From assembly GCF_014646755.1 (NCBI RefSeq), contig NZ_BMNW01000003.1:372001-436000 (forward strand): DNA of 64,000 nucleotides, written 5' to 3'. Below, in pieces: positions 37,878 to 47,239 of the stretch. This DNA is from Pseudomonas asuensis. Its GTDB lineage: Bacteria; Pseudomonadota; Gammaproteobacteria; Pseudomonadales; Pseudomonadaceae. The position numbers were made by a program, and so were the translations under genes. The notes beneath the pieces were generated by a model that searched no databases, had not been told where the DNA came from, and saw only the letters and a list, made by a program, of their open reading frames with translations. Position 1 is the stretch's first letter. Each line of letters begins with the position of its first letter.

Positions 37878-38064
37878 AGAGAAACACTGCAGCGTTCACC
37901 TTTCCCTCCGTCAATCTCCCTTCCTGCGTCAAGTTCATCATCATTAGGCTTGTAAGTCGTTTCTGCTGTCCTCATATGTTAGGACGGGTGGCCAGAGGCA
38001 AAGCCGAGCGTTTTACTGGGTTTTCCGTTACACTGGTCAGCACTGAAATTCAGCGAGGTGCACC

Positions 38065-38391
38065 GTGGATATCATCGAAACGATCAAAGAGCAGATCGCC
38101 AATAACCCCGTTCTTCTTTACATGAAAGGCTCCCCCAATGCTCCGCAGTGCGGTTTCTCTGCCCGTGCCTCGCAAGCGTTGATGGCGTGCGGTGAGAAGT
38201 TCGCTTATGTGGACATTCTGCAAAACCCTGAAATTCGGGCCAGCCTGCCCAAGTATGCTAATTGGCCAACCTTCCCCCAGCTGTGGGTGGGCGGTGAGTT
38301 GATAGGCGGTAGCGACATCCTGTTGGAGCTGCACGAAAAAGGTGAGCTTCAGCAAATCGTTAAGGGCGCTGCGGGTAAAACCGAGGCCTGA
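38065..38391 (+). CDS. grxD: Monothiol glutaredoxin Grx4
   Basis: A 108-residue monothiol glutaredoxin. The active site CGFS is at residues 29-32 (APQCGFSARASQAL), followed by the WPTFPQLWVGGELIGGSDI glutathione-binding region near residue 70. Grx4 carries [2Fe-2S] clusters with glutathione and hands them on in Fe-S biogenesis. It is encoded by a GTG- or ATG-led frame with a GAGGTG ribosome site, and a strong terminator follows about 80 bases later. Confidence 0.95.
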   Translation: MDIIETIKEQIANNPVLLYMKGSPNAPQCGFSARASQALMACGEKFAYVDILQNPEIRASLPKYANWPTFPQLWVGGELIGGSDILLELHEKGELQQIVKGAAGKTEA

Positions 38392-38467
38392 TTGGCTCTC
38401 CAGATGAACGTCTGGTAACCAATTGGGTTTTGACTGCCTGGGTTGTCCGGTAGTCAGCCGAATTCAA

Positions 38468-38498
38468 CAAAGCCCCGCTTCGGCGGGGCTTTGTTTTA
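38468..38498 (+). terminator. Intrinsic terminator of grxD
   Basis: CAAAGCCCCGC (38468-38478), a TTCG tetraloop and GCGGGGCTTTG (38483-38493), then TTTT. Confidence 0.92.
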
Positions 38499-38947
38499 CT
38501 GGCGTGATGATAGAAGAAGGCTTTGGCAGGCCTTGATCGTTGCGCCTATTTCTTTGCCACCAGGGGCTAGTCATACGTTTCTTGTTGGTGCGTGGGGCGA
38601 CAGTCGATCAGATCATGGCTCTTCAGTATTCCCAATACGATGCCTTTATCTTCGTGTTTGCGTTGTCCGAATAGCTGTGATTATCGTACCGATGCTGCTC
38701 AGTGCAGCGAGAATCCGCCTGCTATTGATCTGGAATTAGAGTCACTGCAATGGCCAGCTTGGCATGAGCTGCAAGGCTCATAGGGCCGTCCCTGGTTGGC
38801 CTTACTGTTTATTGCCGCTGCCCTATGCCTGCAAGCTGGTGTTACCTGGAAGCATAACGAATAGTTTGCCTAACAGTGCCCAGGCGGGTAAGGAACTTCC
38901 TGCTCCGTTCGTGAGCCTATCGGTCATCACCCAACGATAATAAGCAC
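38499..38947 (+). other. Spacer before the AaeB-like gene
   Basis: About 450 bases between a terminator and the efflux operon. It holds one short frame that reads like coding sequence (38640-38783) but no recognisable gene. The promoter of the efflux operon should lie in its right part; I could not fix the boxes. Confidence 0.4.
38640..38783 (+). CDS. Possible 47-residue cysteine-rich mini-protein
   Basis: The frame starts MPLSSCLRCPNSCDYRTD and has four cysteines in a C-x2-C-x3-C pattern plus one more, followed by acidic ELESLQWPAWHEL. Codon use looks like that of real genes here. There is no good ribosome site before this ATG or before a GTG sixteen codons upstream. It may be a small metal-binding protein, the tail of a decayed gene, or chance. 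Confidence 0.28.
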   Translation: MPLSSCLRCPNSCDYRTDAAQCSENPPAIDLELESLQWPAWHELQGS

Positions 38948-40942
38948 GTGCGTATTCCCTGGCAGGTTTTTCTCGCGCCTAGCCCTTTGGCGCTCAAGTT
39001 CGCGATCAAGACGCTTTTTGCAGCGTGCTTAGCCTTATGGCTTGCGTTTCGTTTCGACCTTGAGCAACCGACCTGGTCAATGATGACAGTTTTTATCGTG
39101 TCGCAGCCATTGTCAGGCATGGTCATAGCCAAGGGGCTGTTTCGTCTGATTGGCACAGTGGTCGGAACGATTATGTCCGTGGTGCTGATTGGCCTGTTCG
39201 CCCAGGCACCCTGGGCTTTTCTATTGGCTATGGCGCTCTGGCTCGGGCTCTGTACCGCTGCCTCAACCTTGCTGCGTAATCATGTGTCCTACGCGTTCGT
39301 CCTGGCAGGCTATACCGTAGCGATTATTGGTCTACCTGCTATTTCTCAGCCGCTGGAAGTGTTTGATCAGGCGGTCGCCCGCTGCACGGAAATCTGTATG
39401 GGCATCATTGTGGCGTCCATTGTCAGTTCGGTGATCTGGCCGCAGCGGGTGGAGCAAAATCTGAGTCAGCAGGCTGGCAAAGTGTGGCTGGCGGGTTTGC
39501 AGGCAGCACGGGCTGAAGTCTCAGAGGATGAGACCGCAGCGACTGGCCTGCTGGGAGTATTTGGTCAAATCGTAGCTGTCGATGCGCAGCGCGACCATAC
39601 GTGGTTCGAAGGCTACCGAGGCCGTCAGCGGGCCAGGGCACTTCGGCTATTCTGTCGGGAGCTGCTGAGCATGTTGCGCACTTCGCGAGGTGTGGCTCGC
39701 CAATGGCGTAACCTTGAGCCGGATGAGCGAGAGGCAATCACACCCTGGCGTGAAAAAGCGATTCAGCATCTTGATCCGTTTGATCCTGCAGCCGCCGAAG
39801 CGATACTCAATCAACTGCGAAGCAATCTCACTGATCCACGTTATAGCAACGATCAGCGCTACTTTTTGGCTCGACTGGGGATCTTGCTTGGTAAAGCCCT
39901 GACGGCTTACCAGGCGGAACAGGCTGTTGCACGAGGTGTTGCAGACGACAGCGCTCCCTCAGCGCTGTCCTGGCATCGGGACATCCAGACGGCATTGCTC
40001 TACGGTATGCGCAGTGCAGTGGCATTATTGGGGCTTGCTATCTTCTGGCTTAATACCGCCTGGCCTGCTGCGACCGGTGCCATGCTGCTAGGTGCTGTTT
40101 TATGCAGCCTATTTGCCAATCGTGATAATGCTGTTCAGATCGGTTTGAGTTTTCTTCGCGGTATTGCCTACGCCTTTTTGGTAGCCATTATCGTAAGCCA
40201 GGCCGTGTTGCCTTCATGGTCTGGATTTCCGTTGTTGTGCCTGGGAATGGGTGTTCCGCTGTTTTTTGCTGCACTTGGAATGGCCGGGCCACCCGCGGTT
40301 GTTGGTACGGCTACGGCTTTTGCGCTGCATTTCATTGTGTTGGTTGCGCCAAACAACCATACCCGCATGGATATGGCGAATCTGCTCAATCAAGCGCAGG
40401 CACTGGTCATTGGTGTAGGTTTTGCGGTGGTGATCTTTCGTTTGATCACACTTCGTCACCCCAAACGCTTGATCCGGCGAATCCTCTCGGCAACAACCTA
40501 TGACTTGCAACGGCTGACGGAGCGGCCTTTGAGCATTGCTGAAACCTGGTTCGGGGGCCGTATGGCTGACCGACTGCTGCAGCTGGCGCGCAACATAAAC
40601 CTGATGCCGCTCAATGAACGCCGCCGCTGGCATGATGGCCTGCTGGCATTGGATCTGGGTAACGAACTCTTGCATCTGCGTGCCTGCCTTGAAGGCGCAA
40701 ACGGACCGCTGGCGATAGAGCGTGACCGATTTTTACAGGCGTTTGCGGCTGCATTGTCGGATGGGCTAGAGCATGTGCATCCAGGACAGCTGGATGAGCC
40801 CGCGAATCGATTGCGCTCCGCATTGGAGGCGGTAACAGAACCGGATGAGCCTAAGCGCCTGGCCTATGGTGCGGTCCGCCAACTGCAACGAACCTGGATG
40901 ATGTGGTGCCAATCGCTTGAGGATAACCATGGACCTGTATGA
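38948..40942 (+). CDS. FUSC/AaeB-like aromatic acid efflux protein
   Basis: A 664-residue inner-membrane protein of the FUSC/AaeB family. Two blocks of hydrophobic helices (about residues 15-155 and 345-495) are each followed by a cytoplasmic helical domain. The start PLALKFAIKTLFAACLALWLAFRFDLEQP and WSMMTVFIVSQPLSGM are family hallmarks. Together with the small DUF1656 protein and the HlyD-like adaptor downstream it forms an efflux set like E. coli AaeB/AaeX/AaeA, which relieves the cell of hydroxylated aromatic acids. The start is a GTG with weak ribosome-site support. It overlaps the next gene by 14 bases. Confidence 0.9.
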   Translation: MRIPWQVFLAPSPLALKFAIKTLFAACLALWLAFRFDLEQPTWSMMTVFIVSQPLSGMVIAKGLFRLIGTVVGTIMSVVLIGLFAQAPWAFLLAMALWLGLCTAASTLLRNHVSYAFVLAGYTVAIIGLPAISQPLEVFDQAVARCTEICMGIIVASIVSSVIWPQRVEQNLSQQAGKVWLAGLQAARAEVSEDETAATGLLGVFGQIVAVDAQRDHTWFEGYRGRQRARALRLFCRELLSMLRTSRGVARQWRNLEPDEREAITPWREKAIQHLDPFDPAAAEAILNQLRSNLTDPRYSNDQRYFLARLGILLGKALTAYQAEQAVARGVADDSAPSALSWHRDIQTALLYGMRSAVALLGLAIFWLNTAWPAATGAMLLGAVLCSLFANRDNAVQIGLSFLRGIAYAFLVAIIVSQAVLPSWSGFPLLCLGMGVPLFFAALGMAGPPAVVGTATAFALHFIVLVAPNNHTRMDMANLLNQAQALVIGVGFAVVIFRLITLRHPKRLIRRILSATTYDLQRLTERPLSIAETWFGGRMADRLLQLARNINLMPLNERRRWHDGLLALDLGNELLHLRACLEGANGPLAIERDRFLQAFAAALSDGLEHVHPGQLDEPANRLRSALEAVTEPDEPKRLAYGAVRQLQRTWMMWCQSLEDNHGPV

Positions 40943-41132
40943 GTGGGCCATCGGCGGCATATACCTGAGCCCGCTATTTCTTTATGCGGTAGTGGCTTTG
41001 CTGCTGACAGGAGTGATTCGGCTAGCCATGCATACACTTCATGCAAGCCGCTGGATCTGGCATGAGGCACTTTTCGGGTGCGCCGTATTTCTACTGCTGC
41101 TGGCAGCGATTACCTGGGTTGCCGCGACGTAG
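40929..41132 (+). CDS. AaeX-like small membrane protein (DUF1656)
   Basis: A 67-residue protein with two transmembrane segments. EWAIGGIYLSPLFLYAVVAL at residues 5-24 is typical of DUF1656. It begins at ATG 40929 inside the end of the AaeB-like gene, with GAGG upstream, so the two are translationally coupled. Members accompany FUSC pumps, but their own role is not established. Confidence 0.88.
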   Translation: MDLYEWAIGGIYLSPLFLYAVVALLLTGVIRLAMHTLHASRWIWHEALFGCAVFLLLLAAITWVAAT

Positions 41133-41169
41133 GCTGGCCAGTGGTATATGAACGCTTAGATAAGGGGGC

Positions 41170-42075
41170 ATGATGCGCAAGGTGGCTCGGGTGGTAATTA
41201 CCGTAGTCGTGGTAGTACTGGCGGTGCTGGCTGGCTTGTGGCTGTGGCGCTTTTACATGCTGTCGCCTTGGACCCGCGATGCGCGTGTCCGGGCAGACGT
41301 TGTTGTGGTTTCGCCCGATGTAGCAGGCTGGGTGACCCATTTGCCCGTCAAGGATAATCAGCGGGTCAAGAAAGGCGACCTGATTATGCAGATCGACCGG
41401 GAGCGCTATCAGGCTACGCTCAACCACGCCCGCGCCGTTGCCGATACGCGAAAACAGCAACTACGGTTACGTGAAAGTGAAGCCGAGCGCCGTAATCGAC
41501 TGGGCGTCAGCGCCATCAGCGCCGAGGATCGAGAAAATGCACAGATCAATGCTGCCGTTGCAAGAAGTCAGTACCAGGAAGCGCTGACGGAGGTCCGTCT
41601 GGCTGAGCTCAACCTGAAGCGTAGTCAGGTCCTGGCCCCTCGCGAAGGACGGATCACAAACTTGCGATTCGCTGAAGGCAACTATGTACGGACCGGTGAG
41701 GCTGTTATGGCGCTGATCGATACACAGTCCTTCTACATCATGGCCTATTTCGAGGAGACCAAGATTCCGCATATTGCGGTAGGGGATGAGGTCAATATCC
41801 GCCTGATGAGCCACAGCGGCGTTCTTAAAGGACGCGTAGCCAGTATCAGTAGCGGGATTACCGATCGCAATGCAAGTCCAGATGAACAGCTTTTGGCAGA
41901 AGTCCAGCCTACCTTCAATTGGGTAAGACTGGCGCAACGCATTCCTGTCCGTGTAGAGCTTTCTGATGTGCCTCCAGGGGTCCAGCTCAGTGCTGGAATG
42001 ACCGCTAGCGTTTCAGTGCTGGATTCTAGCGGGCATCATCCGCTGGAAGGATGGCGCAGCCTCTGGGACTACTAA
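41170..42075 (+). CDS. HlyD-family periplasmic adaptor (AaeA-like)
   Basis: A 301-residue membrane-fusion protein. The N-terminal anchor spans residues 5-25, and a biotinyl-lipoyl-like domain (VRADVVVVSPDVAGWVTHLP, near residues 40-60) is split by a coiled hairpin (residues 85-150). A second half with LAPREGRITNLRFAEGNYV follows, then beta-barrel strands. It should connect the AaeB-like pump to an outer-membrane channel encoded elsewhere. It follows the DUF1656 gene after 37 bases. AGGGGG precedes two consecutive ATG codons. Confidence 0.92.
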   Translation: MMRKVARVVITVVVVVLAVLAGLWLWRFYMLSPWTRDARVRADVVVVSPDVAGWVTHLPVKDNQRVKKGDLIMQIDRERYQATLNHARAVADTRKQQLRLRESEAERRNRLGVSAISAEDRENAQINAAVARSQYQEALTEVRLAELNLKRSQVLAPREGRITNLRFAEGNYVRTGEAVMALIDTQSFYIMAYFEETKIPHIAVGDEVNIRLMSHSGVLKGRVASISSGITDRNASPDEQLLAEVQPTFNWVRLAQRIPVRVELSDVPPGVQLSAGMTASVSVLDSSGHHPLEGWRSLWDY

Positions 42076-42284
42076 ACACGGTTATTGATCTACCAGGCAA
42101 CCCTGGGCATCGGGCGGCCTACAAATAACCAGGGCATGCTGTTGTTATTTCTCTCAATAAAACGAGCATGTTCGGCTTATGGTCAGTCCGTTTGTAGCGC
42201 TGACTATGCGGTCTCAAAGACGCTGTTGGCTGGTGTATTCAAGCCCTTGCTCCTAGCCCTTTGAAACAACTCTTTTTCCCGGTT

Positions 42285-42298
42285 ACGACTAAAGTCGT
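42285..42298 (+). promoter_or_regulatory. Palindrome upstream of the yjcH-actP operon
   Basis: ACGACT-AA-AGTCGT is a perfect inverted repeat about 70 bases before the first gene of the acetate uptake operon. It could bind the LuxR-type response regulator CrbR/ErdR that controls acetate genes in Pseudomonas; that link is inferred. Confidence 0.4.
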
Positions 42299-42367
42299 CT
42301 GGCTGTCAGGTACTGGTAGCCTAGAGTACAAGTCGACGATCCCCGTCACGCTGTGAGGACAACAATA

Positions 42368-42676
42368 ATGAACGACAGCATCTACCGGCGGATAGAACAA
42401 AATCCGCAATTCAAAGAACTGGTTGCCAAGCGTGAGCGTTTTGCCTGGCTGCTTTCCCTGATCATGTTAGGACTTTACGCCGGCTTCATCCTGCTCATCG
42501 CCTTTGCGCCACACATTTTGGGTGCTCGCATTAACCCGGATAGCCCAATCACCTGGGGCATTCCGATCGGCGTCGGTTTGATTCTTTCTGCTTTTATCCT
42601 GACCGGTGTCTACGTTCGCCGTGCCAACGGTGAGTTCGACCAGCTCAACCGTGCCATCTTGAAGGAGGTCCAATAA
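42368..42676 (+). CDS. yjcH: DUF485 membrane protein (YjcH)
   Basis: A 102-residue inner-membrane protein with two hydrophobic segments (about 27-48 and 60-82) and the DUF485 start [23 protein letters not shown]. It is the usual partner upstream of actP. The ATG at 42368 is preceded by GAGG. Its stop overlaps the actP start by one base (TAATG), which indicates coupled translation. Its exact role in acetate transport is not known. Confidence 0.93.
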   Translation: MNDSIYRRIEQNPQFKELVAKRERFAWLLSLIMLGLYAGFILLIAFAPHILGARINPDSPITWGIPIGVGLILSAFILTGVYVRRANGEFDQLNRAILKEVQ

Positions 42677-44334
42677 TGAAGGCGCCTCTTTCTTCGGTAA
42701 TGGGACTGGCCCTGTTCGCTCCGACTGCCTGGGCAGCGGATGCTTTGACCGGCGCTGTTCAACGGCAACCTTTGAACGTGGCCGCCATTTTAATGTTTGT
42801 TGCTTTCGTAGCAGGAACATTGGGGATCACTTATTGGGCCTCCAAGCGCAACCGTTCAGCGGCTGACTACTACGCCGCCGGCGGACGCATTACCGGCTTT
42901 CAGAACGGTTTGGCGATTGCAGGCGACTATATGTCTGCCGCCTCCTTTCTAGGTATTTCCGCGCTGGTATTTACCTCTGGCTATGATGGCTTGATTTACT
43001 CCATCGGCTTTCTGGTCGGCTGGCCGATCATCCTGTTCCTGATAGCCGAACGCCTGCGTAACCTGGGCAAATATACGTTTGCCGACGTAGCCTCCTATCG
43101 CCTAAAGCAAATGGAAATTCGTACGCTGTCGGCCTGCGGCTCGCTGGTGGTGGTGGCGTTATACCTGATCGCCCAGATGGTAGGTGCCGGTAAGCTGATC
43201 CAACTGCTGTTCGGACTCGACTACCATATTGCAGTGATTCTGGTCGGCATCCTGATGGTCATGTACGTGTTGTTTGGCGGTATGCTGGCCACTACCTGGG
43301 TGCAGATCATCAAGGCGGTACTGCTGCTTTCAGGCGCAAGCTTCATGGCTATCATGGTGATGAAGTCAGTCAACTTCGACTTCAATGCCTTGTTCTCCCA
43401 AGCCATTGCCGTTCACCCCAAGGGTGAGGCCATTATGAGTCCTGGTGGTCTGGTAAAAGACCCAATCTCAGCCTTCTCTCTGGGTCTGGCGCTGATGTTT
43501 GGTACAGCAGGTCTGCCGCACATTCTCATGCGCTTCTTCACGGTGAGTGATGCCAAAGAAGCTCGTAAGAGCGTGTTCTATGCAACTGGCTTTATCGGTT
43601 ACTTCTACATCCTGACCTTTATCATCGGCTTTGGCGCGATTCTGCTTGTTAGCACTAACCCGGCATTCAAGGATGCGGCAGGCGGCCTGATTGGCGGTAA
43701 CAATATGGCAGCGGTGCATCTGGCCAATGCGGTTGGCGGCAGCATCTTCCTGGGCTTTATCTCGGCAGTAGCGTTTGCGACCATTCTGGCAGTAGTGGCA
43801 GGCTTGACGCTGGCCGGTGCGTCGGCGGTTTCCCACGACCTGTATGCCAGTGTGATCAAGAAAGGTAATGCCAACGAGAAGGACGAGTTGCGTGTCTCCA
43901 AAATCACAACGATTACCTTGGGTGTAGTTGCGATTGGCCTGGGTATCCTGTTCGAGAAGCAGAACATCGCTTTCATGGTGGGTCTGGCATTCTCCATCGC
44001 AGCCAGCTGTAACTTCCCGGTACTCTTACTCTCGATGTACTGGAAGAAACTCACTACACGTGGTGCCATGATTGGTGGTTGGCTGGGGCTGATTACGGCC
44101 GTAGGTCTGATGATCCTGGGTCCGACCATTTGGGTTACCATCCTTGGGCATGAAAAGGCGATCTACCCGTATGAGTATCCGGCACTCTTCTCCATGCTCG
44201 TAGCCTTCATCGGTATCTGGTTCTTCTCGATCACCGACAAGTCCACTGCGGGTAATGAAGAGCGTGCCCGGTTCTTCTCGCAATTTGTTCGCTCCCAGAC
44301 TGGCCTCGGCGCTTCCGGCGCAGCGGCTCACTAA
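42676..44334 (+). CDS. actP: Cation/acetate symporter ActP
   Basis: A 552-residue sodium:solute symporter with a signal-like N-terminus (residues 1-20, ending AWAA) and 13 predicted hydrophobic segments. The family segments [24 protein letters not shown] (read in two parts, near residues 55-78) and [19 protein letters not shown] near residue 273 are clear. ActP takes up acetate and other short monocarboxylates. It is followed by an intrinsic terminator and then the DUF294 and exonuclease genes, a neighbourhood conserved in Pseudomonas. Confidence 0.96.
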   Translation: MKAPLSSVMGLALFAPTAWAADALTGAVQRQPLNVAAILMFVAFVAGTLGITYWASKRNRSAADYYAAGGRITGFQNGLAIAGDYMSAASFLGISALVFTSGYDGLIYSIGFLVGWPIILFLIAERLRNLGKYTFADVASYRLKQMEIRTLSACGSLVVVALYLIAQMVGAGKLIQLLFGLDYHIAVILVGILMVMYVLFGGMLATTWVQIIKAVLLLSGASFMAIMVMKSVNFDFNALFSQAIAVHPKGEAIMSPGGLVKDPISAFSLGLALMFGTAGLPHILMRFFTVSDAKEARKSVFYATGFIGYFYILTFIIGFGAILLVSTNPAFKDAAGGLIGGNNMAAVHLANAVGGSIFLGFISAVAFATILAVVAGLTLAGASAVSHDLYASVIKKGNANEKDELRVSKITTITLGVVAIGLGILFEKQNIAFMVGLAFSIAASCNFPVLLLSMYWKKLTTRGAMIGGWLGLITAVGLMILGPTIWVTILGHEKAIYPYEYPALFSMLVAFIGIWFFSITDKSTAGNEERARFFSQFVRSQTGLGASGAAAH

Positions 44335-44347
44335 GTCGTATTGAATC

Positions 44348-44374
44348 GGCAGGTCCAGTTGGGCCTGCCGTTTT
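44348..44374 (+). terminator. Intrinsic terminator of actP
   Basis: GGCAGGTCC (44348-44356), AGTT loop and GGGCCTGCC (44361-44369, one G-U pair), followed by GTTTTC. The next gene starts 20 bases later, so some read-through is possible. Confidence 0.75.
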
Positions 44375-44394
44375 CATTTCAGGCGATTCGTTTC

Positions 44395-46194
44395 ATGCCG
44401 GATAATTTCAACTTCGAAGCAGCGCCGTTCGATACGCTCAGCGAGTACGAACGCAACCTGCTTCGCTCGGCATTATCGGTCGGGTATTACGTGCCGGGCG
44501 AGACATTGATCGAGCCGGGTAGCACCACGCTTGCGCTCTATATCGTGCTAAAGGGCGTAGTCGAAGAACGCGGCAAAGACGACCAATTGTTTGCCCACTA
44601 TGGGCCAGACGATCTCTTTGATGTGCGAGGCCTGTTTGCCGGTCAGACCCGACATGCCTACCGGGCTGTTGAAGAAAGCATCGTCTACGAACTCAACGCC
44701 AAGATGTTTCACGAACTGTGCGAGCGTAATGCGCCGTTTGCCAGTTACTTTCAGGCGAGCCTTGCGGCCAAGCGGCAACTGGCGCGCCGGGATGGACAGA
44801 ACCTGGCGGAGTTCATACTGACCCGCATCGCTCGCGAGCACTTGCTGCCTGCTGTAGAAGTCAGCGCTGACCTTTCATTGGGCGAGGCGGCTCGTACACA
44901 GCTGGAGGTCGGGGCTGATGCCTTGCTGGTTCGGCTCGAGGGCGGTTTTGAAGGCCTCGGCATTGTAACGAGAACAGATCTGATGGCCGCCCACTTCCAG
45001 CGAAGGCTGAGTGACGATACGCCTGTTGGGACGCTAGCACACCAGCCGTTGGCTGTTGTAGAGCTGGGGGACTTCTTGTTTGACGCCATGATCCTTATGA
45101 CCCGCCAGCGTATTGAGCGGGTGGTGGTCAGGCAGGGCAGTCAACCGGTTGGCCTGCTGCATCTGACGCAGGTGCTAAGCCTGTTTTCTACCCATTCTCA
45201 CGTTTTGGCACTGCGCATTGCCCGCGCCGAAACGCTTGATGAGCTGCAGCGAGCAGCCGAAACGCTGGATACCCTGATTGCTACCTTGGAGGGTAACGGC
45301 ATCCGGCTGCGCTTTATCATGCAGTTGGTTAGCGCACTTAACGAGCAATTGTTGGCGCGGGTATTCGAACAGAGTGTTCCTGCGGCCTTTCGCTCCCGAT
45401 GTTGCCTTGTCGTCATGGGCAGCGAAGGGCGAGGGGAGCAATTGCTCAAAACGGATCAGGATAATGCCCTGATCCACGCGGATGACATTTCGAGCGAGGA
45501 TGCTCTGACCTGGATGGCTCACTTCAATGAGGCGCTCAAGGGATTTGGTTACCCACAATGCCCTGGTGGTGTAATGGCTTCAAATGCGCTGTGGTGCAAG
45601 TCTGTGAGTGAGTGGCGGCATGAGCTTCAGACTGCGGCTCAGGAGGGGCGCCCTGAGCAATTGCTACGGCTGTCTATCCTGATGGATGCCTATCCTGTGG
45701 CGGGTAATGAGCATTGGTTCAGCAGTATACAGGCGCAGCTGAGCACCTGGTCAGACCAGGGGGAGCGTTGGTTGAGTGATATGGCGCTGGCTGCCTTGCA
45801 GTTCGATACACCACTGACGCTGTTTGGTGGGCTTAAGACTTCGGGCGAGCGGCTGGATATCAAACGTGGCGGTCTGTTTCCCATTGTTCATGGCGCTCGA
45901 ATATTGGCCCTGCGCAAAGGGCTCATGGTGCGTGGTACTTTGGCTAGGTTGCAGGTCTTGGGTAAGCACGGCGTGCTGGATCAACATATGGCCGATAACC
46001 TTGCCGAGACGTTTGAGCTGTTCGTGCAGCTACGATTGTCCCAGCAACTGGCAGGCGACAGAAGCGGACTGAGGCAAGGCCTTGATGTCTCAAGGCTTAG
46101 TCGAGCAGAACGCGACCTGCTGCGTTTCAGCCTGCATGTTGTCAAAAAATTCAAGCAAACCCTGGGACGTCAGTTTCATCTGGATACCCGTTGA
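44395..46194 (+). CDS. Cyclic-nucleotide/CBS-domain protein with DUF294 nucleotidyltransferase-like domain
   Basis: A 599-residue cytoplasmic protein with four parts. A cNMP-binding-like beta roll covers residues 15-130 (STTLALYIVLKGVVEERG). CBS-like segments follow at about 155-275. A DUF294 nucleotidyltransferase-like domain from about 330 carries the motif MGSEGRGEQLLKTDQDNAL, with G-S and D-x-D-type acidic residues kept. A helical C-terminal substrate domain ends the chain. Such proteins resemble the sensory uridylyltransferase GlnD by architecture, but their target is unknown. The gene follows actP and overlaps the exonuclease gene by TGATG, so a role in regulating acetate use is an inference from context. 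Confidence 0.88.
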   Translation: MPDNFNFEAAPFDTLSEYERNLLRSALSVGYYVPGETLIEPGSTTLALYIVLKGVVEERGKDDQLFAHYGPDDLFDVRGLFAGQTRHAYRAVEESIVYELNAKMFHELCERNAPFASYFQASLAAKRQLARRDGQNLAEFILTRIAREHLLPAVEVSADLSLGEAARTQLEVGADALLVRLEGGFEGLGIVTRTDLMAAHFQRRLSDDTPVGTLAHQPLAVVELGDFLFDAMILMTRQRIERVVVRQGSQPVGLLHLTQVLSLFSTHSHVLALRIARAETLDELQRAAETLDTLIATLEGNGIRLRFIMQLVSALNEQLLARVFEQSVPAAFRSRCCLVVMGSEGRGEQLLKTDQDNALIHADDISSEDALTWMAHFNEALKGFGYPQCPGGVMASNALWCKSVSEWRHELQTAAQEGRPEQLLRLSILMDAYPVAGNEHWFSSIQAQLSTWSDQGERWLSDMALAALQFDTPLTLFGGLKTSGERLDIKRGGLFPIVHGARILALRKGLMVRGTLARLQVLGKHGVLDQHMADNLAETFELFVQLRLSQQLAGDRSGLRQGLDVSRLSRAERDLLRFSLHVVKKFKQTLGRQFHLDTR

Positions 46195-46817
46195 TGTCCG
46201 TGTACATATCAAGACCTGATCTACATTGGCCACTTTGGCGGCAGCGCCTGCATTGGTGGCGGCATGACCCCATGAAAGCCGATGAAATCATCTCGCTGGA
46301 TCTGGAAACTACCAGCCTTGATCCACGGCGAGCCGATATTCTCAGTATTGGTGCTGTACTCATTCGCCAGGGAAAGATGTTGGTGGGGGAGCGCCTGGAG
46401 CTGTATGTCGAGCCGCCGCCCAGCCTGGATGCCGAGTCAATTCGCATTCACAAGCTACGTCGCATGGATCTGGAGGGGCAGCTCAATATTAGGGAGGCTC
46501 TAGAGCACTTGCGCGGCTTTATCGGTAATCGTCCGCTGCTCGGCTATTACGTATCCTTCGATATTGCAGTGCTCAATCGTCACTTTAGGCGTTATGGAAT
46601 GCCTCGGCTGACAAACCCCCGGATCGAGGTATCAGCCCTCTATCATCGCAAGGTCAGCCGTTTATTTCCTGATGTGCATCTGGATCTACGGTTTGACACG
46701 TTGTCACGTGCGCTGGATATACCGGTCACGGGGCGGCATACCGCTCTTGGAGATGCACAAACGGTTTCGCTGATGTTTCTAAAGCTATTGAAAGGTCCGG
46801 TACCCAAGCCGTATTGA
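46194..46817 (+). CDS. DnaQ-like DEDDh 3'-5' exonuclease
   Basis: A 207-residue exonuclease-fold protein. ExoI motif SLDLETTSLDP is near residue 34 with the Asp and Glu metal ligands, ExoII YYVSFDIAVLNRHF near residue 120, and ExoIII GRHTALGDAQTV near residue 180 with the His and Asp. It resembles DNA polymerase III epsilon but lacks its C-terminal polymerase-binding tail, so a repair or RNA-processing role is as likely. The ATG overlaps the preceding stop (TGATG). The pair with the DUF294 protein is conserved in Pseudomonas. Confidence 0.9.
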   Translation: MSVYISRPDLHWPLWRQRLHWWRHDPMKADEIISLDLETTSLDPRRADILSIGAVLIRQGKMLVGERLELYVEPPPSLDAESIRIHKLRRMDLEGQLNIREALEHLRGFIGNRPLLGYYVSFDIAVLNRHFRRYGMPRLTNPRIEVSALYHRKVSRLFPDVHLDLRFDTLSRALDIPVTGRHTALGDAQTVSLMFLKLLKGPVPKPY

Positions 46818-46991
46818 TCAGGCGCAATAGTGTGCTCCCGGTCAACAAGCAAAACGGTTGCAGGACTTTTCCCAAGGGATAGCAGTCCGATAGTACAGGT
46901 ACGCTTTCTTCTTATTCTGCGACTTCAGGGTCTCGGTCATGGGAAGCGACCTGTGCAGTGGATTCCCATAGCGGTTATAAGGAGATACATC

Positions 46992-47150
46992 ATGTCGCTG
47001 ACGACTATATTGGTTCTGGTGCTGCTTGTTCTGCTGATTGGTGGTTTACCTGTGTTCCCGCATTCGCGTAGCTGGGGATATGGTCCATCCGGGATCGTAG
47101 GGGCACTGCTGGTTGTACTGCTCGTACTGCTTTTGTTAGGAATGATCTAG
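46992..47150 (+). CDS. DUF3309 mini membrane protein
   Basis: A 52-residue protein made almost wholly of two hydrophobic stretches (residues 3-18 and 32-51) around HSRSWGYGPSG. This matches the DUF3309 family of tiny membrane proteins. AAGGAG precedes the ATG at an ideal distance. Its function is unknown. Confidence 0.82.
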   Translation: MSLTTILVLVLLVLLIGGLPVFPHSRSWGYGPSGIVGALLVVLLVLLLLGMI

Positions 47151-47239
47151 CATTACCTGCTCAAGACTAAAAAGTATTGTTTATCAACAGGTTAATAATG
47201 CTCTAAGGTTGGCTTTACCTGCCTTCTTGCCCTTGCTTG

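Noticed and set aside
38443-38739. 98-codon frame after grxD
   Set aside because: It runs through the grxD terminator and overlaps the better cysteine-rich frame.
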